Shown: positions 7,950 to 17,584 of the stretch, in pieces
How the letters are laid out: every line of letters begins with the position of its first letter
Position numbering within the stretch: the stretch's first letter is position 1
NCBI GenBank assembly: GCA_041752115.1
Contig: JBGSHS010000450.1
Coordinates: forward strand, 1 to 64,000
Length of the DNA stretch: 64,000 nucleotides
Reading direction: 5' to 3'
Source: JAJRVM01 sp041752115
GTDB taxonomy: Bacteria; Planctomycetota; Planctomycetia; Pirellulales; Pirellulaceae
Made by a program: the position numbers and the translations under genes
The notes under the pieces: generated by a model
What the model was told of the DNA's origin: nothing
The model's input: only the letters and a program-made list of their open reading frames with translations
The model's database searches: none

Positions 7950-10900
7950 CTACGGGTCCTGTCGAAGCGTTTCGGGTGTGGCGAAGTCGGCGTCCATGTC
8001 GTAGGGAAGACGCCGTACGACGGTTCCTTCGGCGTTGGCGAAGTAGAGCCGCGAAATGGACTCTTTATCGGGATTGCCGTCGGCCCAGATCACGGCGAAA
8101 GGCGAATTGGGGGGAGCATGCAGTACGGGACGCACGTAGGTATGGTTGCGAGGACTATTGTGCGTCACGTTCCGCAAGCGCGTCCAGGACGCTCCTTCGT
8201 CACCGCTGTGCCAGAGCGCCAGTTCGCCGCCGCAGCCCCATTGCTGTGGGCCGCGTTCGGTCGGCCCCAGGATCCGCCACGATCCGTCCGGTTCGACCCA
8301 CAGCGGTCCGGTGTCATAGTTGTGGGTGGAGTCCGAGACTCGCGAAATATGCCACTGGTTGTTCTTGTAGTGGAGCACCTCCCAGCTGCGCGGATCGCCT
8401 TGTGGACCAGCGCGGTGGTCCGCTGACGTGACGACGAGGATAATCGGGTTCCCGCCCGCGTCCAGCGTGATGCTGTTCAAATAGACCATTCGGCGATCGC
8501 GGGAGTAAGCCTTGACCAATGCCGGGTTTACGGGATCGACCAAGGGGGGTGTCACTGGGGTACCGTCGACCGTCTGCCAGGACTGTCCCATGTCGCGGGT
8601 TTCCAAGTAGTACAGATCGGTGCGCGTATCGGGGGTTCCTCCGGGATGGCGATTGAAAGCCGTGATGACGCGGCCCTGGTCTTGATAGGAAGTCTGATAT
8701 TGTCCTTCCATGCCGGCCAGTTTGCGATCGGTTCCGCGGGTTCCATCCGGGTGCCGCACGTTCCAATAAAGCTCCCGAACACCCGTGTACTTGGTGAACA
8801 GTTCCAGAATGCCCTGGCCTGCCACGGCATGAGGCTGCGGATAACAGATCTCGTCCGATGAAATGAGCTGGAACCGTCGGATGTCATAGGGCGCAACGCT
8901 GCGGTAGACGAAACCGGGACGTGAGCGTGCGCGGCCGGCCACATAGACCCACAGATATCCCGCCTGGTCGATCGCCAGCGCCGAGTTGTCGTGTGGGTCG
9001 TTCACTCCCTGCTTGTCATGCACAATGGTCGGACGCGGCACGCAGTCCTTCTCATGGTCGTAGTACGAGACCATGTTGTACAGGTACCGTTTGCCGTCCT
9101 TCGAACCGCCATAGCAGAAGAAGGTTTTCTTCACTTCCGGTGCGTAGATGGCGATCGGAACGTGTTTGGCAGTGTAGGTGCCCAGCCCGCCCGAGTACTT
9201 GTCCCCGTAGTCCCAGTACTTGCCTGGTGAACGGCGCGCGGCGGCGGAATCCGAATACTGGCCCAAGGTGAACCAGATGCCGCGATAGCCATCCACCACG
9301 GGTTTGAGCGTCTGCGAACCGAAGCGTTGATCAAGCCAGTCGGGCGGAAGCGACTGCTGCGGAACAAACGAAGGACTTGCCAGGTACTGCATGAGGCTCT
9401 CGCGGAACTGGCGGGCCGCCGGCCTTCGCTCCAGGTGGTTTGTCAGATCATAGCCGCAGCCGAGCAGCATGCCTCGGCCCACCCTGGCCTCGAAGACGTG
9501 GGCCAGCAGGTGGTTGTAATGGAAATCCGGCACCGGTTGAACGATCGGGCGAAAGCCAGGCGGCGCCCCGGTCAGATCGAGCGTTGCGGCGTTGTCACAG
9601 AGTTGCTGCCACTGCCAGTCGCTGTGACCGCTGGTCGGAAAGTGAGTCAATGCAGGATGGGCAGGGTCGCAGCAGATTCCCAAGGACGAAAACGGGTTGC
9701 CCCACCAACCTGCGGACCAATAAACGGATGGAAAGCCGGTGGTGGCCGCATAGGGGTTCTCGGTTCCATGCGCCAGCCACAGCACTTTTGCTCCGCCGAT
9801 CAGCGCATCGATGGTCGCGGCGTCCAACGATCGAGTGACGGTTACCCCCTTCGGATCACGCGCTGGCTCAGCGACCGGCATCGACCAGAAGTTCCAGCGG
9901 TTGGTTAGCACGCCGAGTTGTATCTGCAGCGTCAGTGCGGTTGCTGCTGTCAACGAGTCAAGCGGCGCGGAGATTTCGGTCAGCGGCACAACGCCGCCCG
10001 GAGAAAGTGTTGCCACGTCGTGCTGCCCGGTGGCCAACGTGTGTCCGTCGGAGGTCATGATCGACCACTGCAGAACTCCTGACAGCGCGACGTCGCCGTA
10101 GTGGGCGGCTGAAACCACCGCGCGAAACGTGTCCCGATGACTCCAGACATACTGGGGAAATCGCGCCAGCAGTGTCGTCGGAGCATTCCACGAGCGGACA
10201 TCGTCGATCGAGACGATCCCTTTCGGTCCGCCGAACGGATCAAGGATTCCCACCAGGGCTTCACTCTGACCAGTGAAATCGGTGAGCATCAGCAGCTGGT
10301 ACCCGCTCAGCCCGCCGGTGCGCTGCATCGCTTCATGTTCCGCCTTGTACTGGAGTTGCTGGAATTGAGCCGAGGCGCGGACAAACGTGGGGAGCTGGTC
10401 GAGCAGGTTGTTGGCGCTCAAGGACTGTCGGTGCCGCTGCAGGTTCAGCGGCAACAAGGGGCCGCGGAATCTGGAAAGCAGCCGGTCGTAGTCGGGAAAC
10501 ACGGCGCGCTGTCCCGTTTCGTGAGCGATCAGTGGTTTCGGTGACGCTGTCACGGCTCCGGTGAAGTCCCAGTCGGTATGCGACGGTCCGAGACCGCGGG
10601 ACGGAACGTCACCGCAGCGATGCGTGATCCAATAGTCGTCGATTTCCAGGCAGCGTCGCGCAGTACAGCCGCTGTAAAGCCTGCGCGGATCCAACTGCTT
10701 CATCTCGGTCACCAGCTGGGTGACGCAGTCCCAGTCCGTCTGCGTCTCGCCGAATTCGTTGCCGATCGTGAACATGACGAAGGACGGATGATTGCCATAG
10801 GCGCGCGAAATCCGCTGCATCTCGCCGCGCAGGTACTCCACCACTTCCTCGTCATGACCGATGCCCCGCGGCCTGGTGACCGTCGTCACTCCCCAGTCAT

Positions 10901-12131
10901 CGATCCAGGCCGGCGTTTCGGCCAGCAGGTACAATCCCAGCTGGTCAGCCGCTTCGAAAGCAGCCTCGGGAGGACACCAGGTGTGAAACCGTAGGTGATT
11001 GAAGCCGTATTGCTTAACGGTTCCGAGCACGGACTTCCACTCGGCCAGACTCATCGGCGGATGTCCGGTGTTCGGGTAGTTACAGCAGTCGAGGGTACCG
11101 CGCAAGAAGACACGCCTGCCGTTGATCTGGATTTCCTTTCCCACGGTTGCTACCTGTCGGAATCCGAACTTCACCGATTCCTCGTCCGGGCCCGTTGGAG
11201 CGGTGCAGTTCACATCCACGCGATATCGAATCGGGTGAAACTCATCCCAGGCCTCGGCCGGAGAGTCGAGTGACAAGTGGACGCTCTGGGTGCTCGTTCC
11301 CGGCGGAGCCTCGGTCGGAGCGGCGGCTCTCGCCAACGCAACGCTGCCGTCTGCGCTGCACAGACGCAGCTGGAGCTCAACGGATTGCACGGCCGATGTG
11401 CTGTTCTGCAGCTCGATGGCCACCCGCACTCCGAGTCGATCGGCGGCGGGGTAGGTTGCGACGTGTGAAATGCTCACCGGACGGGTATGCTGTAACTCGA
11501 TTCGACCAACCAGGCCGTTCCAGCGTGACTGCGTTTCGGGTCCATACGCGTGCGTCACGGTCGAGATGTTGTGGATCATCCGGTTGTCGACGCGCACCGT
11601 CAGGCGATGCACTCCCGGTGTCAGTACGCCCAGATTGTATCGATGCTCTGACACAAGACTGTCACAGCTTCCGCAGCCGGTTCCATCCACCCACACGTCC
11701 GTGCGCCACAGGGCGCGTTCCAGTCGGAGTTCCACGGGACCGTTCTGCCAGCATGACGGAATCTCGATCGATCGCTCGTACCAGGCAGGGCCAACCAACA
11801 GATAGCTGCGCACCAGGTACCCATGTTCATCCACGCGCGCCGAATCGGCGACGCCCGGAAAACGCGTGGTTTCGGGATAGGGCACAGCGTATCTCATGTC
11901 CCGCTCGTTGAGTACAGATCCCAAGCCGGCCAGATCGGTTGTTCCCGGCAACTGGATGGCCGTCGTCTCCGAAAGCGGAGCTGCCTCCCAGTGTTCCTGC
12001 AGGCCACGGTCGTCCGCGTCCCATCGCACCTGCCACTGGCCAGACAGATCAAGCGTCTCGCGGGCCGAGCTCGAATCGGACACAGCAAAGCAGAGGCAGC
12101 CGGTCAAACCCACAAGGATCGCGCGAACCAT
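7950..12131 (-). CDS. Glycoside hydrolase family 2 fused to a BNR-type beta-propeller, exported
   Basis: About 1393 residues, starting at the ATG at 12131, which has GGGAGG 8 bases upstream; the signal peptide is MVRAILVGLTGCLCFAVSDSS. The N-terminal half has the GH2 layout. A sugar-binding jelly roll (LDLSGQWQVRWDAD) is followed by an Ig-like domain, then a TIM barrel. The barrel has FLRGTLDCCNYPNTGHPP, HLRFHTWCPPEAAFEAADQLGLYLLAE, the acid/base Glu in FTIGNEFGE and the nucleophile Glu in LIAHETGQR. The last 410 residues are a separate module with propeller-like repeats and BNR-like aspartate-box motifs such as SGDEGASW and TRDMGQSW. It resembles the BNR-4 group, which includes sialidase-like and polysaccharide-lyase proteins. 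Such fusions act on complex, often marine, polysaccharides. The substrate cannot be read from the sequence. It lies downstream of the Gfo/Idh/MocA gene. Confidence 0.88.
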   Translation of the reverse strand: MVRAILVGLTGCLCFAVSDSSSARETLDLSGQWQVRWDADDRGLQEHWEAAPLSETTAIQLPGTTDLAGLGSVLNERDMRYAVPYPETTRFPGVADSARVDEHGYLVRSYLLVGPAWYERSIEIPSCWQNGPVELRLERALWRTDVWVDGTGCGSCDSLVSEHRYNLGVLTPGVHRLTVRVDNRMIHNISTVTHAYGPETQSRWNGLVGRIELQHTRPVSISHVATYPAADRLGVRVAIELQNSTSAVQSVELQLRLCSADGSVALARAAAPTEAPPGTSTQSVHLSLDSPAEAWDEFHPIRYRVDVNCTAPTGPDEESVKFGFRQVATVGKEIQINGRRVFLRGTLDCCNYPNTGHPPMSLAEWKSVLGTVKQYGFNHLRFHTWCPPEAAFEAADQLGLYLLAETPAWIDDWGVTTVTRPRGIGHDEEVVEYLRGEMQRISRAYGNHPSFVMFTIGNEFGETQTDWDCVTQLVTEMKQLDPRRLYSGCTARRCLEIDDYWITHRCGDVPSRGLGPSHTDWDFTGAVTASPKPLIAHETGQRAVFPDYDRLLSRFRGPLLPLNLQRHRQSLSANNLLDQLPTFVRASAQFQQLQYKAEHEAMQRTGGLSGYQLLMLTDFTGQSEALVGILDPFGGPKGIVSIDDVRSWNAPTTLLARFPQYVWSHRDTFRAVVSAAHYGDVALSGVLQWSIMTSDGHTLATGQHDVATLSPGGVVPLTEISAPLDSLTAATALTLQIQLGVLTNRWNFWSMPVAEPARDPKGVTVTRSLDAATIDALIGGAKVLWLAHGTENPYAATTGFPSVYWSAGWWGNPFSSLGICCDPAHPALTHFPTSGHSDWQWQQLCDNAATLDLTGAPPGFRPIVQPVPDFHYNHLLAHVFEARVGRGMLLGCGYDLTNHLERRPAARQFRESLMQYLASPSFVPQQSLPPDWLDQRFGSQTLKPVVDGYRGIWFTLGQYSDSAAARRSPGKYWDYGDKYSGGLGTYTAKHVPIAIYAPEVKKTFFCYGGSKDGKRYLYNMVSYYDHEKDCVPRPTIVHDKQGVNDPHDNSALAIDQAGYLWVYVAGRARSRPGFVYRSVAPYDIRRFQLISSDEICYPQPHAVAGQGILELFTKYTGVRELYWNVRHPDGTRGTDRKLAGMEGQYQTSYQDQGRVITAFNRHPGGTPDTRTDLYYLETRDMGQSWQTVDGTPVTPPLVDPVNPALVKAYSRDRRMVYLNSITLDAGGNPIILVVTSADHRAGPQGDPRSWEVLHYKNNQWHISRVSDSTHNYDTGPLWVEPDGSWRILGPTERGPQQWGCGGELALWHSGDEGASWTRLRNVTHNSPRNHTYVRPVLHAPPNSPFAVIWADGNPDKESISRLYFANAEGTVVRRLPYDMDADFATPETLRQDP

Positions 12132-12295
12132 GAAAACGCCTCCCGGGAAGGAAAGTTGATCGGGGAAAGCTGCACGGAACGAGGAGCGTGCGGAGATGCG
12201 TCGGAAGAGAGTTGACGGGACCGGGCCGGCCGAACGAAACGAAGTGGCCATCGCGTCCTCTCTCCTCTCCACGCTTCTCCGCTCAGGTCACCCGT

Positions 12296-12340
12296 GCCGG
12301 CTCAGCGGTCTGGGCGGGCACCGACGCCGGCTGAGCCGGC
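12296..12340 (-). repeat. Inverted repeat between the oxidoreductase and GH2 genes
   Basis: The 11-base arms at 12296-12306 and 12330-12340 are perfectly complementary and could fold a hairpin with a 23-base loop. There is no T-run, so it is either a weak or Rho-assisted terminator, or an mRNA processing structure, between two genes read leftward. Confidence 0.5.
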
Positions 12341-12356
12341 GCGAGGCGCCGGTTTC

Positions 12357-13700
12357 TCACGACACGCGAGGAATTTCGAAGCCGGAGCGCGGCGTGCGCG
12401 CGAAGAACGAAGCGGCTTGTTCGTCTCCCACAATCTGCTCCTGCTCCGGGTCCCACGAAATGGCACGCTTGAGCCGCGCCGCGATCGCACAGAGATGGCA
12501 GGTGTTCATGGCCTGAACGTGTGTGAACACGTCCGATACCGGAAGACCTCCTTCGCGAATGCAACGATAGAAGTTCGCCTTGTGCCACTCGAACGGCTTC
12601 CCCTTGTACAGGCGTTGGACGTCCTCGTCCGTGAACTGACTCTCGTCCCAACCCTCTTCGATGGGCGTTCCCGATATCGTCTCACGATTGACGAACATCC
12701 GACCTTTGGTTCCCTCGAACAGGATGCCGTTGCGGCCGCGACTCTCCACCACCATCTCGGTTCCATGGGCGAACTTGCAGACCACGGCGAAATCGTGCGA
12801 CGTGTTATAGCAGTCGTCCACGGTCGGATAGCCGTTCTCATAGGGTACCGGATGGTTCGCATCCTTCCCGTCAAACTCGATGGGCCCCTTGCCGGGCTCA
12901 TCGCAGCCGATCGCCCAGGTGGCGATGTCCACATGATGAGCGCCCCAATCGGTGAACTTGCCCCCCGAGTACTCGTACCACCAGCGGAACTGATAGTGGC
13001 AGCGCTCGGCTATGAACTCGACCTCCGGAGCCTGGCCGAGCCACATGTTCCAGTTCAGTTCGGCGGGAGGCTGCTGCTTCCTGAAGGGCCCTCCGAATTC
13101 ACCCCCATTGATCCCGACCGTGATCTTCTGGATATCTCCCAGCAAGCCTTTCTGCACCAGGTTGATCGCCCGCAAAAACCGGTCCTTGTCGCTGCGCTGT
13201 TGCGTTCCCACGATAAAAACGCGATCGGAGTACTTCGCACATGCCTGCCGGATCAACTGGTTCTCTTCCAGCGTCAGCGTCAGCGGCTTCTGGCAAAACA
13301 CGTGCTTGCCCGCCTGCAACGCCTCGATCGCAATGCGAACGTGCCAGTGGTCGGGCGTGACGATACTCACCACGTCGATGTCGCTGCGATCGAGCACCTG
13401 CCGGTAGTCCGCATACTGATCCGCTTTTCCCTTGCCGATGCGGTCCGAGTTCCTGGCTTGCTCGGCATGTTTCGAATCCACATCGCAGACGGCGAGAATA
13501 TCGCCGAAATGGGCGTGGTCGCCCGCATCGCCCTGTCCCATGCTCCCGACACCAATGCAACCGATACGAGGCCGATCGCTGGGCGACTGATTGGCAAAGG
13601 CCTTCGTGTTCCAGGCGAAGTAGGGTACCGAGCCTGCGGCCGCAGTCAGAGCGAGAGATTTCCTGAGAAAGTCACGACGCGACGTTGGATTCTGCTTCAC
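12357..13700 (-). CDS. Gfo/Idh/MocA family oxidoreductase with Tat signal
   Basis: About 447 residues. I chose the GTG at 13700 because GGGAG lies 9 bases upstream and it leads straight into a twin-arginine signal, SRRDFLRKSLALTAAAG. The mature part begins with the NAD(P)-binding Rossmann strand RIGCIGVGSMGQGD. It then shows the family's VSIVTPDHWHVRIAIEALQAGKHVFCQKPLTL, with the EKP-type motif altered to Q-K-P. The C-terminal domain has TDWGAHHVDIATWAIG. Such exported Gfo/Idh/MocA enzymes are abundant in planctomycetes and oxidise, reduce or hydrolyse sugars through NAD. Substrate is unknown. The GH2/BNR gene follows on the same strand, which suggests a shared role in glycan use. Confidence 0.9.
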   Translation of the reverse strand: MKQNPTSRRDFLRKSLALTAAAGSVPYFAWNTKAFANQSPSDRPRIGCIGVGSMGQGDAGDHAHFGDILAVCDVDSKHAEQARNSDRIGKGKADQYADYRQVLDRSDIDVVSIVTPDHWHVRIAIEALQAGKHVFCQKPLTLTLEENQLIRQACAKYSDRVFIVGTQQRSDKDRFLRAINLVQKGLLGDIQKITVGINGGEFGGPFRKQQPPAELNWNMWLGQAPEVEFIAERCHYQFRWWYEYSGGKFTDWGAHHVDIATWAIGCDEPGKGPIEFDGKDANHPVPYENGYPTVDDCYNTSHDFAVVCKFAHGTEMVVESRGRNGILFEGTKGRMFVNRETISGTPIEEGWDESQFTDEDVQRLYKGKPFEWHKANFYRCIREGGLPVSDVFTHVQAMNTCHLCAIAARLKRAISWDPEQEQIVGDEQAASFFARTPRSGFEIPRVS

Positions 13701-14101
13701 GTTCCGTAGCTCCCGGTTGAGTGGAAGTCCGTGGGGGTGGATAAATGCTTGATCGGATGACCAAGTGCCGGTGACCTGCTTCGTTCTTCTATAAATCCCG
13801 GCCCGCACCACCGCAAGCCCGTGCCGCCCGCTCCCCCCAGCACGAAGGAGGAGCGGAGCAGGCGTGGCTTGAGCGATGCATCGAGCCATATCCGGGGACT
13901 GCACACGTGATTCTTCCACGGGGCTCTTGGACTTTCGTTGTTCGATATTCTGCGGTTCGAACGCCTCAATGGCCAACGCCACCCACGGTTCGACCCACGT
14001 GAGTCGCCGACGATCCACGGTGTTGGTCCTGCTGCGAAGTCCCCGCTACGTGCGGACTTCGTCACGTGGGGGACGCAACAGGTTGCGGACTGAAGTCCGC
14101 G
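13701..14101. other. Intergenic region between the oxidoreductase and holA
   Basis: About 400 bases. The proximal part carries no gene. The distal part, next to holA, holds the palindromic repeats described separately. Both flanking genes are on the minus strand, so this also contains the oxidoreductase promoter. Confidence 0.4.
14036..14100. repeat. Palindromic repeats around GCGGACT and GAAGTCC
   Basis: The arms GAAGTCC (14036-14042) and GGACTTC (14054-14060) are reverse complements. A second palindrome, GCGGAC-TGAA-GTCCGC, lies at 14085-14100. Both sit just past the 3' end of holA. They look like members of a small dispersed palindromic family and could act as transcript ends; neither has a T-run. 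Confidence 0.55.
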
Positions 14102-15193
14102 TTACGGCACTGGCGGTTTGGGAGTGAGGTTCTTGTCGAGGCGGATGAAAAGGTGTTCGAGCGCCAAACGCGACATGTCGGTGGACGAATGCGAGCCTTT
14201 CAGCGCCAGATCTGTTTCCAGCAGCCACTGATTGAGTTGCGCGGCTCGCTCACGACCGAGCTGTTTGAGCTGTTGCTCGGCCTTGCGCAGCGCGTCCTGT
14301 TGCCACGTGAAGAAACCCGCCTGCTCCAACGCCTGGGATAGACGCATCCTCGTCCGCTTGCGTTCGGCCTGCTGATAGATGCGCGTAGCGGCCGCAAAAC
14401 GGCGCAGCGACCAGCTGATCGATCCGAACAGGCCGTTGGGAACTTCACCACTCAAGATCAGGCGATCCAGCTGCCGGAGCGCTTCGGCGCTGTCACCCGA
14501 CAACGCCGCGTCAATCAATTCCCAGGCCGTCTTCGCTCGCCACCCTCCTGCCAGCTCACGAACCATTTTCTCCGAGATCCGATGGCTCTTGTCGGTGTAG
14601 AGTGCCAGTTTCGCCAGTTCCTGATCGAGCAGGCCGAATTCGGGACCGATCAATTCCAACAGCAGGATGGCCGCGTTCCTGGCCAACTGAACGTCATGAC
14701 GCGCTTCTCCCCAGCGGACCAGCCATTGCACGATGCGCGACTCGTCAACGACTTTCTGACGTCCCCTGTTCGTTTGGGGCGAGCGGCATTCGACCTGCAA
14801 ACCATGCTGTTCGACGAGCTTGTACAACCGCGTGTTGGACGCCCATTTGCTGACTTCCAGCATGAGCACGCTCCGCGATTGAGGCTGTGCGACATAGTCT
14901 TCCAGGCGTGCACGATGCTCCGTCACAAAGGGGTCCGCTTCTTCCACCAATGCCACACGCAGACCGGCTGGATTGAAGAGAGAAACGGTGGCCAGTTCGT
15001 CGTGCACATCGCGCCAAGCGACCGACGAGCCATCGAATACTGCGACCGGCAGCTCGTCGTCGGGGGAGGCAATGGCCCGCATATGCTGGATAGCCAACCG
15101 TCTCAAAAATGGCTCGTCTCCAAAGATGACCTGGACCGACGCCGGTGGTGGGGACTGCTCCAGGTAATCGAAGACGTGGTATGTAGCGGCCAT
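14102..15193 (-). CDS. holA: DNA polymerase III delta subunit
   Basis: About 363 residues, starting at the ATG at 15193, which has GGGAG 8 bases upstream. The delta subunit opens the sliding clamp as part of the clamp loader. The N-terminal AAA-like domain starts with VQVIFGDEPFLRRLAIQHMRA, which matches the family's G-x-E-x-F/Y-L motif. The middle part has residues typical of the family (FGLLDQELAKLALY). The C-terminal collar domain ends near SRLALEHLFIRL. The length is close to the family norm of about 340. It sits among long exported proteins with no functional neighbour, as holA often does. Confidence 0.85.
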   Translation of the reverse strand: MAATYHVFDYLEQSPPPASVQVIFGDEPFLRRLAIQHMRAIASPDDELPVAVFDGSSVAWRDVHDELATVSLFNPAGLRVALVEEADPFVTEHRARLEDYVAQPQSRSVLMLEVSKWASNTRLYKLVEQHGLQVECRSPQTNRGRQKVVDESRIVQWLVRWGEARHDVQLARNAAILLLELIGPEFGLLDQELAKLALYTDKSHRISEKMVRELAGGWRAKTAWELIDAALSGDSAEALRQLDRLILSGEVPNGLFGSISWSLRRFAAATRIYQQAERKRTRMRLSQALEQAGFFTWQQDALRKAEQQLKQLGRERAAQLNQWLLETDLALKGSHSSTDMSRLALEHLFIRLDKNLTPKPPVP

Positions 15194-15391
15194 AAGAAAT
15201 ACTCCCGCAAGATGACGTTGCCACATTCTCGCAGCAATCCGCCGGGCGGTGAAGAGGAGATCGCCGACTGGATACGGGCTCGCAGAGGGGGATGATGGGC
15301 GGTGTCTGAGCGGACACCTGGTGTGTGCCCAACACGTGATCGGTCCGCGGCATCACCATCGCGATGCAGGGAAGCCTTCGCTTTGCCCGGC

Positions 15392-17350
15392 TCAGCCGCG
15401 TCGGGGAAGACGGAACGCCTCGCGGTCGATCTCTTGCATGGGGAGGATTCCGCGTATCCGTGCTTTGGGGGCCAGGCCATCGATCAGCACGGGCTCACTG
15501 GTCTGATCGGTGGCCGTATTGCCGGCCGCATCACGCACTTGCAGTTGCAGATAGACGCTGGGAGGGAGCTGCGGATCGGCGGCCCAGACGAATTGTCCCG
15601 AATTGGGTAAGGAGGAAGCGATCACCGTCCACGGTCCTTGAGGAGATTCGCTGAACGAAAGCGTCACGCCGCGCGGGTCGAGCAATGCATCGGCCGCCTG
15701 CCACTGGATCACGAGTTTCCCGGTCTGGGATCCGGTGCCATACGTGGCTGACGTGAGACGAGCGGTGGGAGCGGTCGTATCGACGCCGACCCACACATCG
15801 GCCAGATCTCCGCTCCGCGGCTTACGCCCCGCCATTCCGTTGCGGCCCACGACAACCACATGGAAGCCGAAGATCCCCTCCTCTTGTACCGCGACATCAA
15901 AGGGGCTCTGCAGGTCCTCGTCGGTGCCCCACAGACGCCACGTACGTCCGCCGTCCGGAGTCGCCCAGAGCTGCACTTCGGCGACGCCGGATGGTCCGAC
16001 CGCATCGACGTCGTAATCGAGTCGAAACCGCGGGCTGCTGGTCATCTGCGGTCGCTCACCCGGCGGCAGCATAGTAGCACCATCGACGATGTCCGCACGG
16101 CCCGGATCGGACGGCGGAAGGTCGGGAGCTGCGCTGGCGGCCGGCGGGTTCTCCGGAGCGGCTGGGGCACCGAAGGGCTCGGACAACGACGGACCGCCAC
16201 CTTCCAGATCGGGTGGACCGCCCATTTCTTCGCCAGATGATTCGCTCCGCAGGGCGGTGGGCTGCGCAGGGGTCGTGGCGTGCAATGGTGTGAAGGCACT
16301 GGTGCCGGTGCCTGGCAGGTTACCGGCCGGCACCGCGAGAATTTGCTCCCGGTCGACCGCCAGGTCTCCCGCTCCCGGCGCTCCCGATGACGCTGGGCCG
16401 GTGGGGCCTGCGAACGACGGTGAGTCGTTAGCGTGAGTCGGCCAGTTCGACGGCGGCTGGTTAGGATATGTATCATGAGTGGCATTGTCGCTCGGCCAGA
16501 CGACGGCACCTTCGCTCGCCCGGCCATGACGCACGAACGGATCGGCCGGTCGTTGAGCCATCGCGTCGGCGGGCGCTGAACGCTGCACGGCCGATGATGG
16601 AAGGAGCAGGCGTCGATTGACGACGCCCATGTTTCCAGCTCGGTCGCGCACTTCAGCGCGAATGGTGATGGTGGGCGAGCTGGATTCGGGTTTCCAGGTC
16701 AGCTGATCCTGGTACGTGGTCTGCACCACGTTGTCGGCTGGCCGCCGGACCTCAATCGGTTTCCACGATTGACCGACGCCTTCCTGGTATTCCAGTTTCA
16801 GCGAGGAAGCGAGCAGATTCTGATCGAAGGTCTGCCACGATGTGGTGACTGCTCCTCCCTCAGCTGCTCGGACATTGAGTTCGATTTGGGGTGCGGCGGT
16901 ATCGACCACGACGCGCAGTTCGGGCTGCAGGGGATTCTGGGAGGTGGTTGGTTGAGTCCCATCGAGAGTGCGGGACGAAAACCAGTATTCCCTGTCACCG
17001 GATGCGCGAAACGTGAATTGTGTAGTGCTCGGGGATTGGCGCGCATACAGTTGCCAGGTACGTCCCTGATCGAGCGACACGTACAAGTGGACTTCGACCG
17101 GTTGCACGATGCGGCGGTCCACAGTGAACGGAATGGCAAACACATTCTGCCGCGTGGCGTAGAGCGGCAGCGGGGTCGCGGCGTCGGCAGCGGCAGGGCG
17201 CGTGGGGCCCGTGTAACCGGGGCCCGGCTGTGCTGTCAGCGGGGCCGTGAACACCGCCAGCATGACGACGCTCCACAGGTGCACTCGCCACGCCACGTCC
17301 GACGCGTGGCGAAGCGGAGGGAGCATCAGGCGGAATCGTTCGGTGCGCAT
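15392..17350 (-). CDS. Exported protein with Ig-like segments, unknown function
   Basis: 652 residues. The start at 17350 has an AAGG site. A signal peptide is visible: WSVVMLAVFTAPLTAQ, preceded by a long basic N-terminus. Repeated segments of the form V-E-V-H-L-Y-V-S-L-D-Q-G-R-T-W and A-E-V-Q-L-W-A-T-P-D-G-G-R-T-W resemble paired Ig-like or propeller-blade strands. They alternate with Pro/Ala/Ser-rich linkers (about residues 245-430). The pattern V-D-T-A/T-A/T-P occurs more than once and is common in exported beta-sandwich proteins. No catalytic motif is evident. It may be a carbohydrate-binding or surface-scaffold protein; this is inference. Confidence 0.72.
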   Translation of the reverse strand: MRTERFRLMLPPLRHASDVAWRVHLWSVVMLAVFTAPLTAQPGPGYTGPTRPAAADAATPLPLYATRQNVFAIPFTVDRRIVQPVEVHLYVSLDQGRTWQLYARQSPSTTQFTFRASGDREYWFSSRTLDGTQPTTSQNPLQPELRVVVDTAAPQIELNVRAAEGGAVTTSWQTFDQNLLASSLKLEYQEGVGQSWKPIEVRRPADNVVQTTYQDQLTWKPESSSPTITIRAEVRDRAGNMGVVNRRLLLPSSAVQRSAPADAMAQRPADPFVRHGRASEGAVVWPSDNATHDTYPNQPPSNWPTHANDSPSFAGPTGPASSGAPGAGDLAVDREQILAVPAGNLPGTGTSAFTPLHATTPAQPTALRSESSGEEMGGPPDLEGGGPSLSEPFGAPAAPENPPAASAAPDLPPSDPGRADIVDGATMLPPGERPQMTSSPRFRLDYDVDAVGPSGVAEVQLWATPDGGRTWRLWGTDEDLQSPFDVAVQEEGIFGFHVVVVGRNGMAGRKPRSGDLADVWVGVDTTAPTARLTSATYGTGSQTGKLVIQWQAADALLDPRGVTLSFSESPQGPWTVIASSLPNSGQFVWAADPQLPPSVYLQLQVRDAAGNTATDQTSEPVLIDGLAPKARIRGILPMQEIDREAFRLPRRG

Positions 17351-17584
17351 CCTTGCGTCCCTATGTGCCGAGGAGTCACCACAACGTCACGTCGGTCCGC
17401 GACGATCACCGGATCCACTCAGGTCGGGATCTGGATCGACTGGCAGCTCTCGCATGCTGTGTCCCGTGCCATTTAGACTGGTATCGGTTACGCAGGTCCG
17501 GTAACTTGAACAACCGCGCCGCCGTGTCCGCCTGTTCCGACGCCAACTCCGGTGGACGCGAGACCCTATGAGGAGAAGAAAAGC

